Positions 11,472-23,006 of a DNA stretch of 64,000 nucleotides are shown piece after piece (position 1 is the first letter of the stretch; each line of letters starts with the position of its first letter). A model generated the notes under the pieces. It saw nothing but the letters and a program-made list of their open reading frames with translations. It was not told the origin of the DNA and ran no database searches. A program made the position numbers and the translations under genes. Source of the stretch: Crossaster papposus (taxonomy: Eukaryota; Echinodermata; Asteroidea; Velatida; Solasteridae); assembly GCA_037893245.1 (NCBI GenBank), contig JBAIAA010000738.1, positions 372,001-436,000 of the forward strand, given 5' to 3'.

Positions 11472-12142
11472 TTGAGAAGAGGAGGGGTGGAGGGACCAGA
11501 CGTAGCAGAGAGGATGTGCGGCTACTTGGTCTCTTCAAGAAGTGACAGCACTGTCAGCAAGTACCACGGGAGCTTCAGAAGGTGGAGGGTCTTCTGCACG
11601 GAGAACAATTACAAGGACATGCCTGCTCAGTCAATTCACGTAGCAGTGTACATCACGGAGCTACTTCATAAGGGGTCATCACATAACGTCATTTCATTTG
11701 CATCAAGTGGGCGCACGAGATGAGCGGCCTGGCTGACCCCACAGACAATGCTTTCGTCGAAAACCTCTATGAATCCGCAAAGAGAACGACCGGTCACAAG
11801 ACTATCAAGAAAGATGCCGTCACCCCAGACAAACTAATAGAACCTTGCACAAAGTTTTAGGACAGCCAAGACTTATTAACGATAAGAAACCTTTGTATGA
11901 TAACCATGGCCTTTGCTGGTTTCTTGAGATATGATGAATTGAGTGCTATTCGGTGCACTGACATTTCACTGCATTCGGAATATTTCAAAGTTGGCATACA
12001 AAATAGCAAAACTGATCAATATAGGGCAGGGAATGAAATTGTTATCAGCAAGGGGTCAAGTCTCACGATAATATGTTACACAGATGTCTCAAAAGAGCCG
12101 CGCGGATAATCCTCAAATGTACCTTCCTCACCTCTTCAGAAG
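11472..12142 (+). pseudogene. DIRS-type tyrosine recombinase, decayed
   Basis: This enzyme would integrate the circular DNA intermediate of a DIRS element. The first frame (11472-11723) has the N-terminal SAM-like core-binding domain (SRSDSTVSKYHGSFRRW, then SIHVAVYITELLHKGSSH). One base is lost near 11698. The next frame (from 11702) reads WAHEMSGLADPTDNAF and so on, has an in-frame TAG at 11858-11860, and continues to FAGFLRYDELSAIRCTDIS, where the arginine after FL is the first catalytic Arg of the R-H-R-Y set. Two further shifts follow near 12070-12110, and the sequence ends at about 12142 where a LINE begins. The HxxR and Tyr motifs are missing. Confidence 0.78.
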
Positions 12143-13131
12143 ATAATGTTTGCTCGTCTTAATTGGGCTTCTTTTTCAAAAAGAGTCAAGTCAAAAAAGG
12201 CTATTCTTGTCTTTAAATGTCTCAACAAAATGACTTCTTTGTACTATTTTCACACCACTTGCAGTTATTCGCGAAACAAGGCAATCAACCCACACGGCAC
12301 TGAAAGTTCCTTTTGCCAAACATGAATGCTACGCCACGAGTTTCGCTGTGAGTGGTGCAAATATTTGGAATAATCTTCCCAAACAATTCGGGCGATTCAC
12401 AATGCAGTGCGCCACCAAGCGTTTGACTCAAAAGAGCCACTTTTAAACTTTACGGTCGACTTCTTCCGTATATCATACTGTAGTGAAATATCTATTCTTC
12501 ATTGTTCACGCGAGGTACAACACAAACATAAATGTATCCGGAAGCGTCGTTGATTAAAACATTGTTATTTGCAGAAAAAAATTGGAACTTTAATCGTGCG
12601 CGTCCAAAAAGACGTAAAAACTGATGAGTTCATGCAAAATGAATACCGTTTTTCAAACTGATGCCGACTTTTTCCCATGATGCACCGCGGGTATAGCTGG
12701 ATTTGCGCCTCCAACGGCAGCTTCTATAGGTATTGTGAATCGCTCGAATTGCGAACATTGGACTCATTAAGCACATTTAATCGGAGCTCTGTCATGTCAT
12801 CTGTTAGATATTATGCCAATCGCGCTGATCTACGGAGTTATAACTTGGTTGCCACTATAATGTGGAGCCAGATGGGAATTTCCCCTTCTCTTTTTCCCCC
12901 AAAGGCTTTTTTGCGGGTTTTCGCCTATCTCGTAAATCAGAATTGATATCAATGTTTTGGATTCCTGTAAATATCATTGTACCTCTGTAAATATTATGTT
13001 TGTAACTTTCTGTAAATGTTGCATTTATATGTACTGTTATTTTATTTAACGATGTATACAGGGCCCCAATGAAAACCAGTTTTAAACTGTTTGGGCACAC
13101 CCTGGATAAAGAAATGAAATAAATAAATAAA
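12143..13131 (+). pseudogene. CR1/L2-like LINE 3' fragment (RT C-terminus and 3' UTR)
   Basis: A frame from 12152 reads ARLNWASFSKRVKSKKAI followed by LVFKCLN, the usual end of CR1/L2/jockey-type LINE reverse transcriptase. It is interrupted at 12385 by a MITE and resumes at 12747 (QLRTLDSLSTFNRSS), ending at 12946. The 3' part ends with ACACCCTGGATAAAG and a short AATAAATAAATAAAT tail, typical of LINE tails with short tandem 3' ends. The element is 5'-truncated and inserted into or joined to the DIRS recombinase at about 12142. The RT also has a stop near 12328. Confidence 0.75.
12389..12746. mobile_element. MITE family 1, copy 1 (358 bp) with AATT target duplication
   Basis: The left end is CGGGCGATTCACAATGC and the right end, reverse-complemented, is CGAGCGATTCACAATAC, a near-perfect TIR. 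AATT flanks it on both sides (12385-12388 and 12747-12750). Removing the element and one AATT restores the LINE reading frame (LPKQ|LRTLD), which confirms both the boundaries and the 4-bp duplication. No coding capacity is seen. It is non-autonomous; the superfamily is not assigned. Confidence 0.88.
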
Positions 13132-13394
13132 TGGAGGCTACAGAGCAGCCTGCCAAGAGACCAAAGACCAGCGCATCTGTACCATGCACTGTGTCGAAGG
13201 CACCAGAAGATCAGACCGATACCTTAACATCTATAACGCCGAGGGTGAATCTACCGGAGACGACGAAACTATCAGGCAGCCGGATAGAGGAGATCCAGGT
13301 ATTAAAGCGAAAGCAACAGGGACGCACCATAACATTGTCGACATTCAAGCAAATACCCAGCAAAACGAGCGAACATTTAACTGATATGATATGA
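13131..13394 (+). other. Unidentified 87-aa open frame
   Basis: An open frame directly after the LINE tail encodes an 87-residue, Lys/Thr/Ser-rich peptide starting MEATEQPAKRPKTSAS and containing LKRKQQGRTITLSTFKQIPS. It has no domain I recognise and no splice signals of note. The start ATG lies inside the LINE's AAATAAATGG tail, so it is probably a chance frame or the remnant of another mobile element. Confidence 0.2.
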
Positions 13395-14629
13395 CCCTCC
13401 ACCGATCTACTCCCGACAGTTCCCGGGACAGTTCAAACGATCAAACCTGCACGTGCAACTCTTCCAAAGCCTAGCTTCGTTAAAATCACTATACGAATCA
13501 ACTTGCAGTCCGATTGATTTCTGATATGTTGAGCACGCTTTCCCGATTGGGGGTAAATACGCATGCGTGTGGGTGGGTTTGTTTTGTATTGAAATAAGGG
13601 ACGTATAACAATAGAGGACAATAGGGTTTCCTATTTCGAAAAGGTCCCCGATTCCGATTCGTGTATAAAACCTATGGGAGGCCTAACAAAAGTACACAAA
13701 GTCCATCAACACACACTCCAATCAAGGACTTACACACGTCCAACATTCCGTTTCGCTTCCCTCCCATGCCTATTTGCGCCACCTTCTTACTATCCGTCTC
13801 AGGTCTCTTCTCTCAGCATTCTCCTCCTCCTCCTCCTCCTTGGACATGCTCTCCTCTAAAGACGTATATGTCAGGGTTAACACCTCTTCATGCAGCGTTC
13901 CTTTTTTAAGCTTCCGGTCGATTTAACTACGTGAGGATTGCATGACGCCTTTTTAGCTTCTATAAATACAAGGAACACAAACAAATTTTCACAATACTTG
14001 CTTGTAATAATGTGCCAAGGTGACAGATAAACTAATTCCCGGGATTGTTTGCAATCTAGGTGTCCTCGCCCCATCCCTTTTCGGCGGTAGTTGAGTCCCT
14101 GGTAATTTTAGTTGGGGGTGGATTAAAGTGTGAACATATCCTTGTGGTTGCAATTAAATAAAACGTAAGCAATACAACAGTTCAACATAATCTGATCTAG
14201 GAGAACTAACGGTTTCGCCGATAATAGTTCGTGGGACGAGAGGCCGAATTCGCTTCTGTTGTTAAGATACGTGACCTATCATGGCATAAGAGGGAGTAAC
14301 TATAACCTTTTTAACTTTATTGTTTATACCATAGTAAAGAACAACTCATTAGCTTTCCGATGATACCAACAATTGACAGTGCGCCGCCAAACTTTAGCGA
14401 TCTCATTTCGAGAAAAAGGTCTTTGAAAAACACACGAGTTTGCGCCACCAACGGCAGTAGAAAAATATACAATTTTGTCCGCATTTGGGGGAAATTTTTC
14501 ACAATCAAAATGCACAGTGTAAATTGTTGATACCTTGATAAATCAAAAATACAAAAACTCGGAATTGATTTTGAAACAACTTTGTTCACGTATGTCCAAC
14601 TTCAAGTGCACATTACTCGAAACAAGGTT
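13395..14629. other. Non-coding stretch, mostly unassigned
   Basis: No convincing gene is visible. A (CTC)n-rich run lies at 13820-13845. Around 14228-14288 the sequence (CGTGGGACGA ... CGTGA) resembles the outer end of the inverted repeat at 14632/16215, suggesting another decayed copy in direct orientation. 14440-14462 (GCGCCACCAACGGCAG) matches the interior of MITE family 1. Confidence 0.4.
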
Positions 14630-14631
14630 GT

Positions 14632-16215
14632 GGGGGAAATTCCTGATTTAGCCTCGCGTTACGTGATCTGATTTGCAGAATTGTATAGAACTTTATAGAA
14701 TTCGGGCGATTCACAATGCAGTGCGCCACCAAGCGTTTGACTCAAAAGAGCCACTTTTAAACTTTACGGTCGACTTCTTCCGTATATCATACTGTAGTGA
14801 AATATCTATTCTTCATTGTTCACGCGAGGTACAACACAAACATAAATGTATCCGGAAGCGTCGTTGATTAAAACATTGTTATTTGCAGAACAAAATTGGA
14901 GCTTTAATCGTGCGCGTCCAAAAAGACGTAAAAACTGATGAGTTCATGCAAAATGAATACAGTTTTTCAAACTGATGCCGACTTTTTCCCAAGATGCACT
15001 GCGGGTATAGCAGGATTTGCGCCTCCAACGGCAGCTTCTAGGTATTGTGAATCGCTCGAATTGTAAGCTGTTGTGTACTATATCGAATAAACATTGCTCC
15101 CATATCCACAAGTTGTTTCGGAATGGAAAAAAAATAAGGAGAAAAACGCCGAGAATCCTCCATAAAAAAAATACATAATAAACAGCGCCCTCTGTTGCCA
15201 TAGGAAACCTGTTGTATGCAATGTGTGCATTATTGAACACTCGTGTTGATGAAGACATGCAAAATCACTAATAGATTGTCACTCACATCAGCAACTGGGG
15301 TTACTTAAATAGTTTTCCATTGTTTTAAACAGTGCTGAGAAAACGATAAAAAGTAACAGGGAATATAATACCTGCCGAGTGAAACGTCTCAAATTGGACA
15401 GTTCTCAAGTAACTCCCATACTTGATTTTACAATACCACTTTTATTAAGCAAATACTTTGGAAATAAAACAAATTACAATGCAAATTGTTTCATTATTTT
15501 GTTTACTATTTTAATGTTTGTTTTCCTCGGTGGGTTTATACAATTAAAATTACAACTTTGTTTCAAAGTATTTATCCCTGAAAAAGAGGAAAATATATTG
15601 CTGCATGTATAAATTAAAATTGTTTCAGGTGTGGCATAGACAATGGGTTCAAAACAATCTTGCAGTTAGCTAAACATCTGTTGTTCGCTGTAAAAATTGC
15701 CGTAAAATTACGGTGGTCGAAAAATCGGGCAGCGAGATACCAGGATTCTGACGTATACGGTATGGTGTGACCGTATTTGACCGTACGATCGGACTGTAGT
15801 TGTATGTACTGATAAACCGTCTTTCTTACGGTGAAAGGTCTGTAAATTCTGTCACTTTAAAAGACTTGCTGCAAATAAAACTTCGCTGTGATGCTCATTA
15901 TCAAGCACGCTGCGCTCTCACTGTAATTAATTTCAGGAGCTGATGCGAATATAATAATTTAACATGAAAGAAGTACATTTATCACATGCGGTCTCGCCTG
16001 TGCCCATTACATACGAATTGTTGGTTTCATATGGCAACAGAGGGTGCTGTTTCTTATGTATTTTCTTCTGCAAAAGTCGCGGTGTTTTTTTCCTAAATGT
16101 TCTCATTCCAAACAAATTGCGGATGCGGGAAAAAGTTAATTCTATAGAGTACACCACGACCTACAATCTATGATCAGATCACGAAGCAAGCAAAAAGAAT
16201 CGTCCCACGGAATCA
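14632..16215. mobile_element. 1.6-kb inverted-repeat element with diverged long arms
   Basis: The left arm (about 14632-15240, after removing the MITE at 14703-15058) is inverted as about 15995-16215. Shared blocks include CGTGATCTGAT near the outer ends, GTGTACT...ATCCGC, TTGTTT(C)GGAATG, and the inner block CCCTCTGTTGCCATA with its complement at about 16030. The middle is A+T-rich with no long open frame. This is a decayed TIR-type DNA transposon by structure, with an uncertain family and approximate boundaries. Confidence 0.6.
14703..15058. mobile_element. MITE family 1, copy 2 (356 bp)
   Basis: It is the same sequence and orientation as 12389-12746 with few differences and the same TIR ends, flanked by AATT at 14699-14702 and 15059-15062. 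Without it, the flanks join to continue the left arm of the 14632-16215 inverted repeat, so it inserted after that element. Confidence 0.87.
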
Positions 16216-17750
16216 CAACATGTAGGCCTAATAGACATTTGAATTGCAATTGACATAATTAAACGCATGTCCTGTTCAACGAGTGGTCGACGCCCTATAA
16301 GGAAGTGTTTGAAACGGGTGTCTATAAAGCTACAGCTACGGCTATTGTCTGCGGCGGCCATTTTGTAGCGCTGTCCAAAATGCCGTCTAGAGCTACAGCT
16401 ACGGCTACAACGTCACAAACAAAACTATAGCAGTGAGAAGAGTTGTCTATGATGCAAAACAAAATGACAGCAGCGCTAACGTTAATTTTAGAGCCAATTT
16501 TTAATTATTGTTTAATGATGGTGCATTGAATTGCAACTAACAAACCAATAAAGGCGTCAATATCATCAGGTATTTTGACCCAATTCTTGTAAATTCTTAC
16601 GTCAATTCTTTAATATTATTTTGCAATCACAAATTCTAGCATTGCTTGAGGGCGCAATAACTAGCCGTAGGCTCTGCCGAATTCCAATTGCCTAAGCGTA
16701 TACATAGACGTACTGAGCTGTATACTTAAACTGTAGACCGTAACTTTAGACACTCGTCAAAAGGATCAGTTTGGAAGTATTTTATGTTGCATGTCATTTA
16801 CCCCCCCCCCCCCCCCTTCTTCCCCTTGCGAAACAAAAATCCCGCCATGTTTGGGAGCCAATGAGGCCTGCCAACCGATACATTTGCGGTTGTGTTCTAA
16901 TAGTTTCCAAGCTGCAGAATCTAGTAGGCCACACCCCTTGAACAAATTATCAATTACAGTCCACGATGTTATGGTCAGAGAACGCGAAGAGCCTCCACTG
17001 GGTGGACCAACAAAATATTTTTGTTAAAAAAAAATCTTTCAGTCAATTTGGCTGATTTGTTCTTCTTTATCTATCACTAGACCCTGCTTAATAGACTGAA
17101 GAAAAAAAACATTTCTAACCCAGGAGGTCATCCAGGGGACAGAAAAACCTTTCAAAATAATGATTTTTCCAAAAAGCCATTGAGTTGTGCAGAGAAATCG
17201 AAATCTGCTTGTATTGCAGGGCAACATTGATTTCAATGTTTACATGGTTGTCCTTCAAAACAAATGTGTAAATAGCCAGAATGTTTAAATGTTTGGTATG
17301 TGTGTCCAGGGAACTTCTATCCATATGTTCAGACCGTGAAATAAAGATTTGTGCCCCCCCCCCCCCCTTACACAGTTATTTACCCCCAACATAAAACGCC
17401 TCCCGGTGGAGCCCCTTTGTGCGTCCGTAAAAAATAAAAATAAAATTGTCGCTCGCAGGGTTAAGTATATTGATGTTATGTTATTGTAATTCCGACTAAC
17501 CGTGTGGTAACAATCGATCACTTGCTCCAAACAGTTTTCGCTGGCCGGACGCTCTCCCAGCCCGCTCACACCAAGTTGGAGTTTGGCGGGGATACCCCAC
17601 AATAACCAAGCGCCCGTTAATTAGGTCTAAAAAAAACACGGGGGCAAAAGAGAAGGGGTAGGTGAAACAAAAATATTGCACAGAGTTTTACACAAATTGG
17701 TAGCTGTAGGGGTATGAAATTGTTGGTGTGAGATTAGTACATGTTTCTAT
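16216..17750. other. Non-coding stretch with poly-C tracts
   Basis: No gene is seen. A direct repeat AGCTACAGCTACGGCTA occurs near 16328 and 16392. Poly-C tracts at 16801-16816 and 17353-17367 are long enough to be error-prone in sequencing. The remaining sequence is A+T-rich. Confidence 0.5.
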
Positions 17751-17762
17751 AATTAATTTTGC

Positions 17763-18290
17763 ATATTGGTTGGTTGGTTGGGGATTGACACATATAATCC
17801 ACTGAAATGGGTCCAGTTGGACGAATATTAGCTGGTTGGTTTGGGCTTGATACATTAATACATTTCCAACTTGACCAAGGGGAACAATATCGGTTGGTTG
17901 GTTTGGGCTTGAAACACCTACATTTTCCCTAGTCAATCCTAGGTGGATGTACATGGTTGGTTGGTTTCGGCTTGATATTCGTTGGTTGGTTTGTTTGGGC
18001 TTGATATACTATTACTAGGACCTACAGAGGGAAGAATATTGGTTGGTTGGTTCATAGAGAAAGGTTCATATCTCTATGGTTTGATGAATATTGTTTGCAG
18101 GTTTGGGCTTGATATTTATTGGTTGGTTTGGGCTTGATATCTATATAGGGAAGAAATTTCGTTGGTTGGTTCGGGCTTGACAAATAACTTTCCATAATGG
18201 GTCCTAGCTTGATCAATTGGTTGTTTGTTTGGGCTTTATACACAAGGACCTAACGCGGAAAGAATATTGGTTGGTTGGTTTGGGCTTGTT
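17763..18290. repeat. Degenerate TTGG-rich minisatellite
   Basis: About a dozen irregularly spaced copies of TTGGTTGGTTTGGGCTTGAT, separated by 10-40 bp of variable sequence, run from 17763 to 18290. All open frames in this stretch simply translate this repeat. Confidence 0.82.
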
Positions 18291-18342
18291 GCTTCCCTGC
18301 CTTTGGGACTAATTCATTAATAGACGTTTAGGACCATCTTAA

Positions 18343-18546
18343 AGCCGTGTTCGCACTGGATAAACATTTTGGGTAATTTGACCATGACGCCGGGTAACAT
18401 TACGATGGGTTAATCTTCCCACCGTCCGCACTTGGATGTAATTGAAGCGGGTAGAATTGCCGAGACGATGGGTAAACTAACCGAGCTGGCTCCAAAACAA
18501 TAAAGAGGGCGCCCTGCGTAACCTATGACCGCGACTTGACGACCAG
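18343..18546. mobile_element. MITE family 2, left half
   Basis: The first 200 bp match the left half of the complete copy at 27195-27608, starting AGCCGTGTTCGCACTGGA. It is preceded by TAA. The match is lost before 18547, where another MITE starts. The missing right half may be the fragment at 24726-24963. Confidence 0.72.
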
Positions 18547-18792
18547 GGCCCAATTTCTTGGCTCTGCTTACCGTTAGCGAAAAATCCCTGCTTATAGCAG
18601 AAAATTCGGTGCTTACGGTAAACGTATTTCACGCGTTAGCGAGGAATTTTGGTCTCTGAGCATGCGTACATCCCGTAACTAAGGATTCTGTGCTTACATG
18701 GTAAGCAAATAATTTTTCTGCTAGCGAGGTTAGCGGAGAATGGTGACCGTAAGCGCGGAATTCTGTGGTTAGCAGAGCCAAGAAATTGGGCC
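18547..18792. mobile_element. MITE family 3, copy 1 (246 bp)
   Basis: Perfect TIRs are seen: GGCCCAATTTCTTGGCTCTG at the left and its complement at the right end. Flanks are CAG (18544-18546) and CGG (18793-18795), consistent with a 3-bp CNG duplication with one mutation. The interior has several short copies of TTAGC-type motifs and no coding frame. Confidence 0.85.
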
Positions 18793-18819
18793 CGGATCGT
18801 CTGTTCCACTGATATCTAT

Positions 18820-21800
18820 GGGCGTTTACAAAACGGAGGCTAGAGGCTAGGCTTGGGCTAGATTTTTGCGGCGCCATTTTGAAGCCTCATACCAAACGAC
18901 GGACTAGGCTAAGCGAAGTAAGCCCGGGGCTAGATTTCAGGCTGTATTCCGAAGCCCCACCATAAGTACCAAGCCTCGCGAAAGATGGCTAACGCCGGGC
19001 TTGATGACGTCACGGTGTAAAAACTTTCAGCGAATCGCCATCTTGAAAAACACTGTGTGCGGCATTTATTTCTCTTTTGTGTCGATATTGAAGGATTCTG
19101 ACGTCGATTGAACAACCCTTTAGCCACAGGAGCTGAGCCAGGCAAAGCAAAATTCCAGTGTACAATGTAAGTGACTTGCCATGTTAATTTTGCCAATATT
19201 TTGGGCCACAACTCGGCGTTTTTCTTCGGTGTGTTTGATTCCGTTGTCGTACGCTATGCTTGGAACAGGGAAGTCCACTACGTGAGTGTCTAGTTTAACG
19301 TAGGAATAAGACTACAATTTAGTACAAACAAAAAAGGCAATTTTATGACGATGAATTTGACGATGATACAAGTATCATGATTTGGAATCATGCAAGTATT
19401 TACCATCAAGCAAAACTTTGTGGAAAGACTGGTTGGGCCTATGGTTGGGGAAAAACCGACAACCGTCATGACACAAAAACACAAGATCATGGCAATAAAC
19501 ATGACTGTGCAAAAAGGGTAAGACACTGAGTCACATTTTCTTCAAAACCACTTATCAAAAATTAAAAAAATCATGGGTTCAAATTAGTCAGAGTAACTTG
19601 GACCCAAACATCAACATTTGGACATGGTCGGGTGATATGTCCAAATGTTGAAAAAAGGTGATTTTGGGGTCCAAGTTACTTGGACTAGGTTCAAATCTAA
19701 AGAACAATGACTGCTTGAAGCTGGAAAAGTCACTTTTTAATTGGCTTTCAAATGCAAAAGCAATTTTAGAATGGAACTTGGGAGTGAAACTACAGTACAT
19801 GTACACGATTGCCATCCAGACTAGGACCATGGTCTTTAAATTAAATAAACTGTTGTGTCAATTTTTGATTAGTTTGTGTTAACTGAACTTAACTTAAGTT
19901 CACTTTCTCTTTTTAAGAAACGTGGAAATTGGACTTTGGAGTGAATACGGCAAGCACTTCAGAATGTTGGTGACAGACAGGGCTATGCACCATGACCACA
20001 GGTAACAATTATCACTAGTTAATGTAATTTTGCATCAGAATAAAGCAAATTAGATAACAGGCTCTGCCCTTCAGCGATATGCTTACTGTATGTCAGCTCT
20101 GTGCATTGCTTTCCGTGAGAAGAAACAAATTCACAATTATAAACCGACCTGTACAATCTGGCAGATACCACAGCAGGGTAAAAATTCCAGTCATTGTGGC
20201 ATTTTTTATTTAACATATTAAAAATAATATTACATATTTATTACCCCCCACCCCTCTCCCCCCCTCCCCCCCCAAAAAAAAAAAAGCATATATGTACATG
20301 TACATGTATATATACTGATTTATTAGCATCATTCGACTATAGTGACGAAACAAAATTTCCCTTGTATGAGAGCATTGTGAATGGAAAATCTTTGAAAATA
20401 GAGCAACGATGATTACGTTTTGTTGCAGAAAGATTGAAAACTAGACTGCTAACAAGCAGCCATTGTATTCATTTTTTAAATATTAATTTGTGATCCTTTA
20501 AACATTTCACTTGTATATTGTTTTCAGAAATCAAAAAACTAAGCACCACTGAAGTCCTCGAGGCTGGCAGCTGTATGAGGCTACATATAATGGAGAGACA
20601 TGCTACAATGGTACCACTGTTTGCTCAAGGGAGAAATGACACAAGCAATGGTTATGCCATCAGTCTCCAGCAACTCTGAATCTCCCAAATCTTTGGAAAT
20701 CTCAACTCAAAGATAGATCATATTTATTTAAAAAAGCACCACAATATTACTTGCAAGGTTGTCACATTGCTTTATTTTTCATAGCCTATTTTAATAGATT
20801 GAGTTTAAAAATGCAAGTTAACAGGAATATTTTAATACACAAATATACTACAAGGAATATCTTAGGGCAGACAACATAAATATTTGGGGGGGGGGGGGGG
20901 GGGGGGGGGCACATGATCACCCCAAGATGTTTGTTAACTTGAATTCTACACTCTCAACAATTATACATTACAGTGTATATAAAGGGTCATTCTTTTTCTC
21001 CACCTCTGAAAAAGCATCACCCCTAATGTCCTCTTGTTTAAGGAGTAAAGCAAACGGGCTGGAAACGACAGTCATTGCAAATACTACTTGAATGGTAAAA
21101 TGTATATTTAAACAGTTGACAACATGCTCCTCTCTTTTATTTCTATGTGGTAATTTTGGACTCATGTTTGCACAATTGGCATACATTTGTGTTTATGTTT
21201 TTATCTTATTATACTTGACATTTATAGAACTCCGCTCGAAAGTAAAAAACAATATATATTTACTGGTTTGGACTGGTGTTTTTCACGTTGCTAAATTTCC
21301 TGTCCCTTGTCATTTTAAAGATGAAAATATGGTTTATTGTGAAATGTGAATGCACTACTTGCATTAAATAATGAATATCTTGCGTCACACTTTGGACCAA
21401 TGAAGAAACCATGATGACTTTGAAGATTCTAAAAATGAACAACGTATGTTCTTATTTGTAACAATACATGTATGTACAGTAAAAATGCACTTTATTGGAA
21501 CGCCTTTCCTAAACTTCACGATAAACAAAACTAATTGGGAAGATATGCTAATAAGTTACCTCATAATGAAGTATTGCTTTAAAAAGAAACATTATTTCAT
21601 TACCATGTCATGCTCAAATAACCTTTGTCTTCACACATTAATATGTAATCGAAATTGTATTTATTGAATAAAACAGCATTGATACTTCGACTGCTGGAAT
21701 TCATTATTGTGGTATTAATTAATGCACAAAATCTTGCACCAGTAAAATGCAATACTGTGTTAACTGAGAATTCTTATCACAGGGGTTTGTTTATTAATTG

Positions 21801-22195
21801 GTGCTTCAGACGTGACCCTCGAAGTAGACCAAATCTAGAAGCACTCAACTCAGCATCTACTTCAACCCCCCCCCCCCCCCCCCCCCCCCCTCTACCGTAT
21901 TTCCTAAAAATACCTACTAAAATTCATTGTATATTTTGAAAACCTTCGAAGAATAAACTTTGTCAGACCAAATTTCATATCACCAGCGAGAAAAAACAAG
22001 TTTTGTTTTCAGTTCGCAACGCGCGCCGAGCCGAGTATCGATAACCGAAGCCATATGCCAGCCGAAGCCTCCCGAAGCCTGACCGTACGAATCGTTTTGG
22101 CCGCCATTTTGCTTTGTGATGAAGCCCGAGCCTAGCCAAGCCCAAGCCAAGCCCGAGCCTAGCCCCAAGACCCAAGCCCCATTTGGTAAACGCCC
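18820..22195. mobile_element. 3.4-kb TIR element with possible spliced ORF pieces
   Basis: Ends are GGGCGTTTACAAAACGG (left) and the complement of GGGCGTTTACCAAATGGGG (right), flanked by TAT at 18817-18819 and 22196-22198. Removing the element and one TAT restores CACTGAT.TCTATAACTGGATAGG, which is the sequence of two other dispersed copies (near 24675 and 46615). Inside are exon-like open pieces at 19323-19517, 19918-20001 and 20528-20680 with splice-like borders, a poly-G tract at 20886 and a poly-C tract at 21866. It may be an autonomous or once-autonomous element; the transposase was not recognised. Confidence 0.65.
19323..19517 (+). other. Exon-like open segment inside the 3.4-kb element
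   Basis: A 65-codon open stretch lies between an ATTTAG acceptor-like border and a good donor (AAAGG|GTAAGA). The peptide is rich in D, H, K and W (DDEFDDDTSIMIWNHA, then GKTGWAYGWGKTDNRHD). Two further pieces, 19918-20001 (GLWSEYGKHFRMLVTDRAM) and 20528-20680 (LSTTEVLEAGSCMRLHIMER, ending in TGA), have acceptors with pyrimidine tracts, but the phases of the three pieces do not fit together directly. No family is recognised. Confidence 0.3.
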
Positions 22196-22300
22196 TATAA
22201 CTGGATAGGTCAAGCGTACATTGATGGGATAGCGAGCCGTGAAGTAACCGGCGGCCATGATGGGATATTAACAACATTGCCTTCGTGCATGCAAAAGACG
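22196..22300 (+). repeat. Dispersed repeat family 4, left copy
   Basis: TATAACTGGATAGGTC, a GGCGGCCAT motif and GGGATATTAA occur in the same order as at 46614-46770 and, inverted, at 24590-24679. With 18808-18819 it forms one arm that was split by the 3.4-kb element. Confidence 0.65.
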
Positions 22301-22430
22301 CGTAGACACGTCGAGAGTGAGACAGTGGCAGCAGCGATGGTGGGTAAAAATGCATTAAAATCTTTTGTAAATAAGTAAATTTATTAAATAAACTCGCAGA
22401 CTGTGCGATCAGTATCTATCTTTGTAAAAA

Positions 22431-23006
22431 ATGTCAGGACTACGGTTTTAAGAGAGATTTAGGAGAACATTGTTGGGCGAAAACGATATTTTCGTTTCCA
22501 CATGAATTCCAGCGGGATTTTTTCATATTGTGTTCCTATCCATCATTTTATTTGAAAGAAAAACTGGGATATTTCGAAAGAACAGTAGATTTATAGAATC
22601 AGTTGGTCTAGGATACACTTACAATATGATTGAATTCCACAATACAGGTATTTTCAGACCAATTTTGTACCCATTCCATGAAGACTGTCCAGTTGACTTG
22701 CACGTCAAACAGTTCATGGTGGTAATTTGTGTACACATTCGTACACAACATATTGTGTCATGAACTATTTGACGTGCATAAATTTAATGTTCTGTAGAAT
22801 TATCCCAATATCGCAATGATCACAGTTTTTTCTCTCACAATTCTAGAAGTGTAGAGCCACCTATTAATAATAATAATAGTATTATTAAATGCATGGTGTA
22901 GGTCAAGGCTATCATGGTGGAAGGATGTAGACACGTATTTCCAATACTTCAGAACAATTTCATTTTCGCCCACAAATCTCTCTTAAAAACGTAGTCCTGA
23001 TGACAT
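22431..23006. mobile_element. Inverted-repeat element, 576 bp
   Basis: The left end ATGTCAGGACTACGG, followed by TTTTAAGAGAGATTT and GGGCGAAAA, is inverted at 22966-23006. In the middle an inner hairpin pairs GCACGTCAAACAGTTCATG (about 22699) with its near-complement (about 22760). No coding frame is seen. It is probably a MITE. Confidence 0.6.

Noticed and set aside
19323..20680. A three-exon gene in the 3.4-kb element
   Set aside because: The reading phases at the ends of the three exon-like pieces do not match, so I do not join them.
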